64,000 nucleotides of DNA from Pegoplata infirma. Lineage: Eukaryota > Arthropoda > Insecta > Diptera > Anthomyiidae. The translations under genes were made by a program, and so were the position numbers. Below are positions 1 to 12,609 of the stretch, in pieces. Location: contig OY992540.1 in assembly GCA_963921195.1 (NCBI GenBank), positions 178,174,778-178,238,777 of the forward strand, read 5' to 3'. Every line of letters begins with the position of its first letter. The first letter of the stretch is position 1. A model generated the notes under the pieces. It did no database searches, was not told the DNA's origin, and worked only from the letters and a program-made list of their open reading frames with translations.

Positions 1-1356
<1,356 letters not shown>

Positions 1357-1379
1357 TATTTAATAAAAGTTTATTTCTT

Positions 1380-2700
1380 CCTCTTCCGCAATCACACCAA
1401 AAAGGCTAAACCAATTTCATCTAAATTTGCGGCATAGATAGTACTTACCAAGGACGCAACATGAAGCTTTAGCTATATTAAAAGCTACGATTCGATAAGA
1501 ATGCGTAAAACGAAACGCCCTTTGTACTATAATTAACGTCGCGTCTGTCTGTTTCTCTATAGATTTCTCTACACTAAGAAAAAAAAATATTAAAATCAAA
1601 CAGAAACAACTTTCTACTTATTTTAAATATTTTCATGTTTATTTTTAAAATGACCAAATAAATACGGTAATGTTAAAATTAAAGTTGTTCCACTTTAATT
1701 TAAAATTGAAATCAATATTGATTTAACGTTGATATAATTTTTTTTTATGATGTCTTAAACCAATAATGTTTAACAAATTAAACAAAATGTTTTTATGTTA
1801 CGAAAAAGTACACTTTTATATAAAAATATTAATAAAGCTACAAAACTCAGTCCATGCAATCAGGAAAAATGAGCATGCAAGACTTAATAAACTGCATAAG
1901 AAAATAACATTACTCACAATTACAATAAAAGCATATCTTTGTTGTTTAGTATACTTTTAATAAGCCTAAAAGTTGGTAGGGGTAATAATCCTGGAACATA
2001 AATACAACTCGATTTTTCCAAGACCCAACCTAAAAAATTAAAAACACTTTAATTAACACAAATGTGTACAAAAAACACATTATAATTAATTCACTTAACT
2101 TTATTTATTGATATTCCTCGAAATGTATTTTTAAATTGATAAAATGTAAGTTTTTTTTGCATTTTTTTCAAATTTTCCCTTTGGCTGCGATTTTTTTTTG
2201 CGTAAATAAATTATTTTACAATGAAATTATTCAAGTTAAATATGTTTCCATATTAAAATTTGACACATGGTTTTGAAATGTCAGAAAATAAAATTGTTCA
2301 ACATTATATTAAGCATGACACAATATTGTTTTTATAAGAAAAATTCAAATTTGAATTAGTTTGAATTTGTAACTAATTTAAAGTTGGTAAAACTTAAAAC
2401 AAAATTTAGACAATTTTAAAACAAAAATGTTATTTTAAAATCAATCATAATCAATATTAAAATTATTTTTTTTTGTCAAAAATATGCAGCATATTTAAAA
2501 TAAAATTGAACATTTTTGATTTAAATATGTTTTTATCCCTCAGTGTATAGATAGTGCTAACCGAAGGTGGAACTAAAGGCTACTTCTGGGCCCGGTCCCG
2601 TGCTTTAGTTTTTCCCGACACTGTATATTAATATCCAGATGCAATAGAAAACAGAATCGATGTTTTCTCAGGGCCAGCAACGCGGACCGGGTCAGCTAGT
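1380..2700 (+). mobile_element. Possible Helitron-like remnant, split by a MITE
   Basis: The outer parts (1380-1570 and 2546-2700) become continuous once the 1572-2545 insertion is removed. The right end reads GGACCGGGTCAGCTAGT, resembling Helitron 3' ends that finish in CTAG before a T. No Rep/helicase coding is present, and the upstream terminus is not identified. Low-confidence family assignment. Confidence 0.35.
1572..2545. mobile_element. TIR element, CACTAAG/CACTGAG termini, TA target site
   Basis: The left end is CACTAAGAAAAAAA and the inverted right end is CACTGAGGGATAAAAA. Each is flanked by TA (1570-1571 and 2546-2547). The interior is very AT-rich with no credible coding sequence. 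It resembles the CACTCA element at 11102-12174 and the terminus seen near 58708. Confidence 0.6.
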
Positions 2701-2914
2701 GTGTTATAAGTACACATAACTGTTATTGATTTAAACTTAAAAACATTACATCTCTATTTGGTTTTCTTCTAAATTAATAATGTAAAAGTTTTTTTAACAA
2801 TTTTTTTAATATTCCGATACTTAATTGCATAACACTGTGCAACACGATTTAGAAAAAAAAATAATTTTCAATTTTTATTTAAATGCGTTTTGAATAAGTC
2901 AAAAAAAAGTATAA

Positions 2915-4006
2915 AGTATAATTCTAAAGTAAAAAGATGTCTTTAGCGAAATTTTAATGCGGTTTTGTTCCTAGAACATATTAACCCTCTATGTCCCATT
3001 TTTACGAGTCGTTTCGGTACATTTTTCAAATATCCACTAAGAACACAATTAAAACATGAATTTAAAGGGTTAAAATGTTCTACAAAAAAAAAATTTTTGC
3101 ATCAAATTTCACTAGGGGTTGTCACAGGTCAACATTTTGTGCGAAAAGTGCAAAATGCTTAAATAAATAAAATTTTCACAAACTGGTAAATTGTTTTTCA
3201 CCAAAGTCGTATAAAATAAGTAACAAATTATAAATCTTCTTCTGAGCTAAGTTATGATGTCTTCAGTGAAATTTGATGGCGGTTATTTTCTTAAAACACT
3301 TTATCTCCTTTTTTGGGGTAATTTTGGTCCTTTTGTCAAATACCCTCATAGAACATCACTTAAACGTGCGTTAAAAGGTTTAACATGTTTTACAAAAAAG
3401 TTCTGCATCAATTTTTACTAGGGGTTCTCAAAGACCAAAAGTTCCTGCGAAAATTGCTTAAACAAGTAAAATTGTAAAGTATCTTGGTAAAACACAATTT
3501 AACAAATTATGATAATTTACAATTTTCCTTTTTTAAACATTTTGCTTACATCGCACGAACTTTCGGCCTTTGGCAAACCCTAGTAAAATTTGATGCAGAA
3601 AATGTTTGTTAAATTGTTTAACCCTTTAAACGCATGCCTTAGTAGTGTTCTATGATGATATTTAAAAAAAGGACCAAAATTACCCCTAAAAATGGGAGAT
3701 AAAGGGTTAAAATGTTCTAAGAACATTTTACTTAAGGTGGTATGATACTTGCTAGTTTCTTTATTGGATTTTTTTAGGATTGATCGAATGAAACAACAAA
3801 TGCGAGAAAGAACAAGAAATACAATAAAATAAAAACAAAACAAAAAAAAACAATATTGCCAACTTTTATTTTCAAAATAACTCGCCCAAAATAGCTAAAA
3901 AAACGCCCAAAACAAATGTAAAACCGCTTCATTCGAGCAAAACTAATAAAATTGGCAACACTGTTAACATTTTATTCAGGAAATGTCAATTTTAAGTTGA
4001 AAATTT
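2915..4006. repeat. Tandem duplication, first copy
   Basis: This 1092-base segment recurs at 4017-5108 at an offset of exactly 1102 bases, with no difference seen in the stretches compared. It holds three diverged copies of a roughly 180-base module: two direct (about 2940 and 3240) and one inverted (about 3575-3730). It also holds the left part of a TTAA-flanked element beginning at about 3736. The frames of 65 and 87 codons here are repeat sequence, not genes. Confidence 0.93.
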
Positions 4007-4016
4007 AATATATAAT

Positions 4017-5108
4017 AGTATAATTCTAAAGTAAAAAGATGTCTTTAGCGAAATTTTAATGCGGTTTTGTTCCTAGAACATATTAACCCTCTATGTCCCA
4101 TTTTTACGAGTCGTTTCGGTACATTTTTCAAATATCCACTAAGAACACAATTAAAACATGAATTTAAAGGGTTAAAATGTTCTACAAAAAAAAAATTTTT
4201 GCATCAAATTTCACTAGGGGTTGTCACAGGTCAACATTTTGTGCGAAAAGTGCAAAATGCTTAAATAAATAAAATTTTCACAAACTGGTAAATTGTTTTT
4301 CACCAAAGTCGTATAAAATAAGTAACAAATTATAAATCTTCTTCTGAGCTAAGTTATGATGTCTTCAGTGAAATTTGATGGCGGTTATTTTCTTAAAACA
4401 CTTTATCTCCTTTTTTGGGGTAATTTTGGTCCTTTTGTCAAATACCCTCATAGAACATCACTTAAACGTGCGTTAAAAGGTTTAACATGTTTTACAAAAA
4501 AGTTCTGCATCAATTTTTACTAGGGGTTCTCAAAGACCAAAAGTTCCTGCGAAAATTGCTTAAACAAGTAAAATTGTAAAGTATCTTGGTAAAACACAAT
4601 TTAACAAATTATGATAATTTACAATTTTCCTTTTTTAAACATTTTGCTTACATCGCACGAACTTTCGGCCTTTGGCAAACCCTAGTAAAATTTGATGCAG
4701 AAAATGTTTGTTAAATTGTTTAACCCTTTAAACGCATGCCTTAGTAGTGTTCTATGATGATATTTAAAAAAAGGACCAAAATTACCCCTAAAAATGGGAG
4801 ATAAAGGGTTAAAATGTTCTAAGAACATTTTACTTAAGGTGGTATGATACTTGCTAGTTTCTTTATTGGATTTTTTTAGGATTGATCGAATGAAACAACA
4901 AATGCGAGAAAGAACAAGAAATACAATAAAATAAAAACAAAACAAAAAAAAACAATATTGCCAACTTTTATTTTCAAAATAACTCGCCCAAAATAGCTAA
5001 AAAAACGCCCAAAACAAATGTAAAACCGCTTCATTCGAGCAAAACTAATAAAATTGGCAACACTGTTAACATTTTATTCAGGAAATGTCAATTTTAAGTT
5101 GAAAATTT
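4017..5108. repeat. Tandem duplication, second copy
   Basis: Direct copy of 2915-4006. It diverges from the first copy after GAAAATTT at 5108. A ten-base A/T spacer separates the copies. Unlike the first copy, this one runs on into the complete right end of the TTAA-flanked element (to 5289). Confidence 0.93.
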
Positions 5109-5289
5109 TTATATTTTTTTTGACAGTCACTGCAAAATTATCGATAACACACATATATTTTTTGACGTTTAAAGTTTTTTTCATGATATTGTCATACTCT
5201 TTACACTTGGTCAGTTTTCCTATTAAAATATATTTGCACTGTTCTCCAATATATAAAAAATACAAAAACTAGCAAGTATCATAAGACCT
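4838..5289. mobile_element. MITE with about 26-bp imperfect TIRs and TTAA flanks
   Basis: The left end GGTGGTATGATACTTGCTAG pairs with the right end, whose complement reads AGGTCTTATGATACTTGCTA. TTAA lies at 4834-4837 and at 5290-5293. TTAA is the piggyBac-type target, but the TIRs give no proof of family. It was inserted into the duplicated module, and the tandem duplication breakpoint falls inside it. Confidence 0.6.
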
Positions 5290-5439
5290 TTAAGATATCT
5301 CTTAACTTTATTTAGCTCAGAAGCAGATTTATAATTTTTTTTAGACTTATTTCACACGAATTTCATAAAAATCAAAATTAACAGTATGTGATAATTTACA
5401 ATTTTACTTTTTTTTAGCCATTGTGCACTTTTTGCAAGA

Positions 5440-5622
5440 ACTTTTTTTTTTACCTCTAGTAAAATTTGATGCAGAAAATCTTTGTAGAAGATTTTACCCC
5501 GTTAAACGTACGTTTTTGTGGTGTTCTATGAGGGTATTTGAAAAAAGGACAAAAATTACCCCTAAAAATGAGAGATAGAGGGTTAATATGTTCTGCGAAA
5601 AGATTCACCATTACATTTCACT
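5440..5622 (-). repeat. Inverted diverged copy of the 180-base module
   Basis: It matches the inverted module at 3575-3730 (shared stretches around TAAAATTTGATGCAGAAAAT and AAAAATTACCCCTAAAAATG). This makes 2915-5622 a fold-back array in which the modules face each other. Confidence 0.7.
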
Positions 5623-5822
5623 GAAGATACATTTTGCCATTTTTTGCATCAGAATTATATTTAATACTTTTTTTTGACTTATTACTTATTGTTATTTTGG
5701 TTTCCCTGATAATCACTTTCTGCATTGGTAAAGTTTATCCGCCTCTTTGTGATAATGAGTTACGAGAATTTAAAACAACTTTGCTTAAATAATGAAGTTA
5801 CCTTATTATGGGTACCAGTAGC

Positions 5823-6455
5823 GGTGTTCTATAACTCTCGAATCGAAAGATTTCTCACATGGAACATGAAAAACGAAAGAGAAACATCGTGAATCGGCAC
5901 AAAACCTGACTTTTCGCATTCGACTGTCTCTGTAATTTTGTTATGCGGAAACTTTCTGTCAATTATGATTTTTTTCAAAATTATTGGAAAGATGCGAGAA
6001 AAACTGTTTATGTAAACCAATTGATCGAAAACTTTTGAAGTTGAAGTGTCAAATTCACTCACACTTAAAAATGGTGCGATATTTCGTAAATTAAACAACT
6101 ATTGAGTTATATAAAATAAAAAACAATAATTTTTTCAAGAAAATACTTTCAACTAATATTATTAATGGCATACTACACATTATTTTCATTAAGTTAATTT
6201 ATTATTTCATTTTTGTATGCCAATGTTAAGAGTGCTGTTTAAAAAAAACGTGAAATTGTGTTTTTTTGTTGTGATTTTTATTATTTTCTCGCCTTATTTA
6301 CCTTTTTGACAGCTAATTTGGAATATTCCAATAAAAATGCTGCCGTTTTCGCATTGATATACAGAAACAACTTTTTTTCTAGAATCGAGAAACGATGGAA
6401 TTTTTTGTTTCATACTTTTCGATGCGAAAACTTTTCGCATAACTTACAGAACACC
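5823..6455. mobile_element. TIR element inserted in the RNase H coding region
   Basis: The termini GGTGTTCTATAA and TTACAGAACACC are inverted repeats. Subterminal sequences with TTTTCGCAT and TCGAATCGA motifs occur on both sides. The insertion lies between codons for WVP and GHKG, so its limits are supported by the host reading frame. No coding sequence. Confidence 0.72.
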
Positions 6456-6591
6456 CCCACAGGGCACAAAGGAATAGAAGGAAACGAGAAAGCAGATGAA
6501 CTCGCGAAACTTGGAGCAGATGGCATAGGTACCAGCATAATGCTTTCACCGCCACTCCAGCATTACAAACTAAAACGAAATACCCTTATAT

Positions 6592-7331
6592 GCCATTTAC
6601 ATATACCTCGAAATCCAGAAAAAATGTGATTTCAATGAAAGTCCAAGTAAATCCCATTACTTTTTTGGATTTCAAATGTCAAATCCCATACAAAAAAAAA
6701 CTTGGATTTTGGGAAAATGGTAAAATCGCAATTCAAAATCCCAAAAAATGTCTACTACTTAATTATACAACTATGGTTTTTCCCAAAATAATCATCCCTA
6801 ATGCTTTTTACAACGCCGCACACGATTTTTTTTATCAGCTGTTGTTGTTTTTTCTGAAATAAAAAAACAATAAAAATTTATTTTTTAAAAACTATTAAAA
6901 GCTTAATAAAAACAATGTTTAATATAAAATTTACCGTTGCAAATGGTAAACGCACAATTTAATTGACCAATTTGGTCTTCCTAAAAAAGAAAAACACTCA
7001 ATGGTGGCGGCCCCAAACTTGGCTAAAATGTTAATTTTCTTGCATTTAAAGAAGCAGCTCTATATAAAAACACATTTTTTGATATTGTGGTCCCAATATA
7101 TACTAGTGGGATTGAAAATATTGGCTCCGGCAAAGAAAAATCATTGTTTTTAGAAATATTTATAAAATTGAGTAATTTTCCAACTAACAACCCTGTACAC
7201 AAATCAAAAGCAAATACAGAGTTAGTACAAACAAAATCCCGCTAAATGTCAAAAAAGCATATGTAAACGGTATAAATTTTAATTGGATTTGAAATCCAAA
7301 TTTATACGGATTTCAGGGTATATGTAAAGGC
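6592..7331. mobile_element. TIR element, TTTACATATACC termini
   Basis: The left end has TTTACATATACCTCGAAATC and the inverted right end has TTTACATATACCCTGAAATC. It interrupts the same retrotransposon frame between 6591 and 7332. No transposase. Confidence 0.7.
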
Positions 7332-7805
7332 AAATCGAAGATGGAAGGAACTTGGGACAAGTCGTATAAGCAGAATTTTATGACCACGCTATGATTTAGG
7401 AAGAACTAAATTCTTACACTTACGAGAATAGAATGTCGTATGTTGACAGGTTTAATAACGGGACACTGACTTGTCGGAAAACATGCCAAGAACATGAATC
7501 TTATTACGGACGCAAGCTGTAAAAGGTGTGAGACACCAGACGTCGAGGAGACCATTGAACACATCCTGTGCCACTGCCCGGCTTTGGCACGAACTCGACT
7601 ATCAATTATAGGAAGTTCACAGTTCGAGATTTTGGAGGAAATTACGAGGATAGACCTGAAGAGCTTGAAACAATTCGCAATGAAGGTCAATGTAATTAGT
7701 TTACATTGATAAAAAGTTTTGTGGTATCGCTATGGACCAATTGGTCTATGCGGAGTGCCTATCTGGCACCGCCACCCTAACCTAACCATACCTTGTGATA
7801 ATGAA

Positions 7806-7964
7806 ATTCACGTCGGAAGTTTTCAGCCTTGCAAAGTACGAAATGCTAAACTTTTTACAACAAACACATGGGATGAAAAAAAAACACCAATATAATTTTA
7901 CGTGTGTTTGTTGTAGTAAACGTTGCATTTCGCACTTTGCAAGGTTAAAATTTCTAACGTGAAT
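7806..7964. repeat. Short fold-back element
   Basis: Two imperfect inverted arms of about 70 bases share CCTTGCAAAGT, GAAATGC and ACAACAAACACA in mirrored order, with a centre near 7885. It sits immediately 3' of the retrotransposon remnant. It is probably a small MITE. Confidence 0.65.
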
Positions 7965-8744
7965 GCCATCAATATTTGGCTACAAGTCCTTGCTGATATC
8001 TAATTTGCAAATTTTTATTCTTTTGAACAACACATACAAATTTATTTAAAATAAATTTAAGAACAAAAACACCTATGTATATTATATTTTTTTATAAACA
8101 TGTAAAAAGACCGAAACAAAATCAGCTATGTGTAGTGTTTTATTAAAATCTTGTACCACTTCAGGATAAAAAAAGATTTTGTATGTTTTTTAATTATATT
8201 TTTTTATTGATGACATAATATAAACACGTAAAAATACACATTTTGAAAAAAAAAAATTGGAAAAAAAAATTTTTTTTAACCTGTTAGGCGTTTTTTTATT
8301 TTTCGGAAAAAAGGGTTATAGTTCACAATTTTTGCTGTAACTTTGGAATGAAAAGCGATAAATTAATAAAAAAAAATGGAAATTAAAGTGCACATAATGT
8401 GCTCTCAAAGTAATTAAAGAAAGAACGCATAATATGTATTTATATTATTATAATTTTTTTTTAAAATCCAATTTTTGTTTTTCACAAAATCTCATAAATG
8501 TACAAATTTATCTGAAAAAAGTGATTTATGGGAATATTATAGTTTTTTATTAAGGAATTATCATAAATACATAAAAACACAGCATTTTAGAAAAAAAAAT
8601 TTAACAAAAATTTTTTTTTTTAATCTTTTAGTCGTTTTTTATGTTTTTGGAAAAAAAACGAAACCCTTGAACATGTAATAAAGGTACAAAAAACAAATGG
8701 AGGAGACGTTTTTTTCGCGTAGGGGGGGGGGGGTTTACCGGGAG
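7965..8744. other. AT-rich interval without genes
   Basis: Only A/T-rich sequence is seen, with a diverged direct repeat (about 8235-8300 against 8580-8650, both ending in a GTCGTTTTTTATG- or GGCGTTTTTTTATT-like stretch). A run of ten G at about 8725 precedes the next GTCY element. Confidence 0.5.
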
Positions 8745-9306
8745 ACTATGGGGGACACCTTCCCCTCGCGATAAACGTTGCCAAAAAAATAGATGTCAGT
8801 TTTTGCACCTAATTAATACAAATTTATCATTATTTAAATTATTTTTTCTATACACGCCCCCAAAAAGGGGCGGACCGAAAAAATTGGCATTCCTGATCCC
8901 CCTTGGTTCAAATTCAGGTCGATGAACTTCATATGGCATTAAAATGTTTCATTTATTGAACAAATATACAAATTAAACTTGTAAAAAAAATATTTTTCTG
9001 GGGTAGTTTTAGTTCTTCAAGGGGGAACTTTTTCCCCCCTGGTCTGATTTTGCTCGTTCAAGAACTTAACCAGCCTATGATCATTATACATATTTGTGAC
9101 AAACTTCAGGATTCTAGCTCTTGTTTTATGTACTTTATGGTGTGCTCAACAACAGACGGACGGACGGACTCACGGTTAGTCACAGAATGTCTTAGAATCG
9201 ATCAGTGATCAATAATATACACTTTGTTGGGTCCTAGACCCATATTTCGATGCGTTACATATGGAATGACAAAGGGAGTGTAAGCCCATACTGTAGTTGA
9301 TGGGTA
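8745..9306 (+). mobile_element. GTCY (mini-me-like) element
   Basis: Plus-strand copy of the family at 1-1356. It contains the AAGGGGGAACTTTTTCCCCC block, a short GACGGACGGAC tract at about 9156, the GTCCTAGACC...ATTTCGATGCGTTACA block and a terminal TGGGTATA. The microsatellite here is only about 12 bases, against more than 800 bases in the first copy. Confidence 0.72.
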
Positions 9307-10142
9307 TAAACACACATATAATGGATTTGTTTAATAAATGATACCCAGACTTTTTACACAAAAATGGGAATAAAAAAAAAGGGCCGGGCATTGTCCGTAC
9401 TTTTTTTTCTTTTAAATAAAAGCTGATATCCTATACTTTTTTGAAATCCACAAAACTAAATCCAACTATTACTAACTTAATATGTGTGGCCCATTAAATA
9501 TGGAAAATATCCCAATTTTGGACCCTTTTTAAAAAAATTATTAAAAACATTGAGACACAATTTTTATAAACAAAAAAAATTTAAAAATTTTGCTTAATCC
9601 CTGGTGTTTATGGTTCCATTATAAAAGATTTTCTTTTAAAACACTTAATACCACTAATAATCGCTTAAATTGTAAAAAATTTCAATTTTTTTACTTTTTT
9701 CAAAAACTGCAATAATTTGTTAACTTTGACAGCTCACCGAAAAAAAAGAAAACAACTTAGTTGATTGATTTTGATAACTAGTGTTGCAGAATTTTATCTA
9801 CTTTTACCCCATACCAAATTTTATAACAAAAACTTCATTTATAAATTTCAATTAATCGCCACTTTGGCATCATTTGAACCCAATGTGCGGCGCACCGACG
9901 ATATATAAAAGTGTTTCCTTTTTTCACAATAAATGTACCGTATGTGACACATTTAAAAACGGTGATCACAGAAACTGTTTAAAATATTGGTAATTTGTAA
10001 ATGACTGTAGCTAAGAAAGACGCTCCTCAAAAATAAATAAATTGCTCATCTCTGCTGTAGTTTTATAATTTTTTCCAGATTTTCTTTTAATTTTAAATAA
10101 ATAATTTCTCAGAAATAATTTTAATGTACTTAAATTGAACTT
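9307..10142. other. AT-rich interval; half of a diverged direct repeat
   Basis: No gene is seen. The stretch 9955-10060 (GGTGATCACAGAAACTGTTT ... TTGCTCATCTCTG) recurs diverged at 10735-10840, on the other side of the element at 10143-10625. Confidence 0.5.
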
Positions 10143-10625
10143 CCCAGCAAAAACTTTCATTACCAAGTAATTAACTTAGGGGTTTATAACGAAAATGCGT
10201 AACTAGTTACGTCCCAATTTCATTGTTAATTACTTTAACAAGGCGATGTCATTGGAGGCAAGGCCTTCTTTGTTCGCTTACGAAAAAGCTAAAAATAATA
10301 GCCCATTCCTAGCTCGCTTACGAAACTATACAAAAGTAACTGCATTGTTTATTTAGTTGCTCTTATTAAATGAGAGAAAAATAGTTACCAGTAAAAGGTG
10401 TTTTAATATATGTATTTCTGTGAAACTTTACTGATTTTTAAAACTCAGATTGCAAATCTAGTTACACAGTGACTTAAAAGTAAGGCCTTTTTTGGGGATA
10501 TAAAGTAATCCAGGGAGTAATTAGTACTCATTACCAGGTAATTGGAAATTGGAAAAATAAATAAAAACTGATCATACCAGGTAATCCAGTTGGTGATGGG
10601 TACTCATTACCTAGTTTTTGCTGGG
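10143..10625. mobile_element. MITE with CCCAGCAAAAAC termini, TT target site
   Basis: The left end CCCAGCAAAAACTTTCATTA is inverted at the right end (TAGTTTTTGCTGGG). TT flanks both ends (10141-10142, 10626-10627). A related, interrupted copy starts at 52079 and shares ATTACTTTAACA and GATGTCATTGGAGG. No coding sequence. Confidence 0.75.
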
Positions 10626-11101
10626 TTAATACAAATTGAGTTATTAAATATGAAGTCCGGCAATACAAATAATACTTAATGCATACTAATCTAAAGTAAA
10701 AGGAAAACATTGTATCGTTTTTTGCATCACATTAAAAAAACTGTGACCACAGTAACTGTTTAAAAGGACGGTGATTTGTAAATCACGGTAACTGAGAACG
10801 GTGTAATTCAAAAATCACTACATTGCTCATCTCTAGTTTGCATATGTTTTCTTTACTTATAAAAGATCTAACGAAATATAAAGGGTTTCTAGGGTTTCTA
10901 AATTCCCGGACTTTTTCAATTCCCGGGAAATCGTTTTAACAAAATCGTATTCCCGGGAATTCCCGCTAATTTTTTAATTAAGTCAAATTCTGAGTCTTGT
11001 CATACATAAATTATTATTTTCCAAATAATGGTTACATTTTTGTTTTGTTATTGGACCTTATCACGGTTCTCATATTTGCCTTGGCGTATTTCCACTCCAT
11101 A
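10626..11101. other. AT-rich interval with a hAT-like terminus
   Basis: It contains the second half of the direct repeat (10735-10840). At 10890 a hAT-like end, TAGGGTTTCTAAATTCCCGG, is followed by CCCGGGAATTCCCG. A similar end in inverted orientation lies at 28380-28470, but no matching target duplication links the two. Confidence 0.45.
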
Positions 11102-12174
11102 CACTCAAAAAAGTATGTCGGTAAAATCTACTACAAAAGACAGTTGTTTTGACTACATTTGTTGTTGAAAAGGCGTCCACTACATATTACGGTAAAAACA
11201 ACTAAACATGTTGTTGTTTTTAACTATTGATTTTCAACTACAAAATGTAGTAAAAACTACTACAACACTGTTTATATACAGTTGTTTTTACTACAATTGC
11301 CTGAAATTTTATTTAAAAAATTTCTTAAACGTTTTAATGATTGATATTTATTTATTTAAAAAGCAATACATTTCAGTTGGTTGTATAGAGTTTGGACATG
11401 AAATGACAATTTTTTGGTGTATTTATCTGGAATTATAGAAAAAAAATTATATTAATAAAATGTTGAACAAAATAAATTGATTGCATTTACCTTTGTTTTT
11501 TTATAAGTTTATTTCAAATTTTCACCGCTCCTGATCAAAATTTGGAATAAAAAAAAAACGAAATACTATGGTAAAATTGATTTATAAAAAAAAGAATTAA
11601 TTTGCAATGTTTCAAAAAAGTATGTACCTGTTCTGTTGTTATGAAGAATACAAAGAAAAGAAAGATGGCACCCACATAACAAAACAGCATACATTTTATT
11701 TTGGGTTTTTTTTCGATTGGTTTTTATGCACGCTTATGTGAGCGCTATATTATACACACTTGTTATCTCATTTATCCACTTATTTTCTTTCGCTCAAGAA
11801 AATTTTTCCAAAAACATATTTTTTGTTAATATTAAATTTAATAAATTGTAATTTAATTTATTTATATATTATTTATTTGGTATAAAAATAATTCCTTCCG
11901 CAACCCGCACGACCAACTCGTTAGACACATTCGTTTGCAATAAAAATTTCTAGAAAAAAAAAAAAGAGTTGAAAAAAAAAAACTAAAAACAACTACATAA
12001 ATCAACTATTGCTACAATGTAGTATAGTTTTTGTATTTATTTTTTGAAACTACTACAAAAAAAGTTGTTTGACATTTTTTCATACAAAAACGACCGAAAT
12101 TGTAGTTAAAAACAACAACTACTACTTACTACACAAACGACTGTCATGTAGTAACTGCAATAATTTTCTGAGTG
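11102..12174. mobile_element. MITE with CACTCA TIRs and dense ACTAC/GTAGT subterminal motifs
   Basis: The termini CACTCAAAAAA and (inverted) CACTCAGAAAA are flanked by TA (11100-11101, 12175-12176). The outer 200 bases on each side are packed with ACTAC or GTAGT pentamers and AACAAC or GTTGTT, the usual look of subterminal transposase-binding arrays. The central part is AT-rich and non-coding. Confidence 0.75.
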
Positions 12175-12420
12175 TACAAAATCTTTTTTTAATAATTAGA
12201 ATTATATTTTGAAGATACATTTCATAAAACTTTTAAATTGTTAAAAAATTTGGTTTAAGGCATCCTTACCGAAATGAGGACACCAATTTATTTTAACTAT
12301 TCCTAATTAGTCTTTAAATTAAAATACTTATCTTTAAACATATGGAAATTTTGTGAAATTTTAAGCTATAAAGTTGGTTTGTTTGAAATCCAATAAAAAA
12401 TGTCAAATTGATTAACAGAT
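12175..12420. other. Flank of the Penelope-like remnant
   Basis: AT-rich; no gene or repeat recognised. Confidence 0.4.
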
Positions 12421-12609
12421 TTGTCAACGCATTGTTTTGATACTGGACACTATATTGATATTGAAGGAGTTAAAATATTAAATAAAGAGAAAAATACAAA
12501 CAAACGATACACTTTGGAAAGTCTCCGAATACAAGAAAAATCAAACAATGCAATAAATAGAAAGGAAGACAAAGACGGTACAAATGCAAATTACACAATC
12601 GCAATAACT
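12421..12609 (+). pseudogene. Penelope-like element: GIY-YIG endonuclease C-terminal remnant
   Basis: The frame reads HCFDTGHYIDIEGVKIL, then a stretch of lysine/asparagine, KRYTLESLRIQ, NAINRKED and a tyrosine. This layout (H..xTGHxxD, KIL..E.N..KR..LE...I, N..I NR..D) is the C-terminal half of the GIY-YIG domain of Penelope-like retroelements. That nuclease nicks target DNA to prime reverse transcription. No reverse transcriptase is found upstream, and the frame runs into the inverted repeat of the next element, so it is a truncated fossil. The assignment rests on motif memory only. Confidence 0.65.

Larger units (their letters stand above)
5728..7709 (+). pseudogene. Non-LTR retrotransposon ORF2 3' part (RNase H and terminal CCHC-like domain), broken
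   Basis: Joining 5728-5822, 6456-6591 and 7332-7709 gives the C-terminal part of a non-LTR retrotransposon polyprotein. The first piece ends in LLWVP, the second begins GHKGIEGNEKADELAKLGA, which is the classic RNase H block of this group, and the third contains LTGLITGH and the cysteine/histidine cluster CKRCETP...HILCHCPAL. RNase H cleaves the RNA strand of the RNA-DNA hybrid after reverse transcription. Two TIR insertions, at least one frameshift (near 7430) and several stops make it dead. Downstream sequence to about 7790 (CACCCTAACCTAACC) looks like its 3' UTR. The reverse transcriptase part is absent. I/LOA/R1-like clades carry this domain; I do not choose between them. Confidence 0.82.

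Noticed and set aside
4838..5289. Firm assignment to piggyBac because of TTAA
   Set aside because: TTAA is common by chance in AT-rich DNA, and the TIRs show no diagnostic piggyBac start.
1572..12174. Calling the two CACT-ended elements copies of one family
   Set aside because: Only the termini resemble each other; the ACTAC array is absent from the first.
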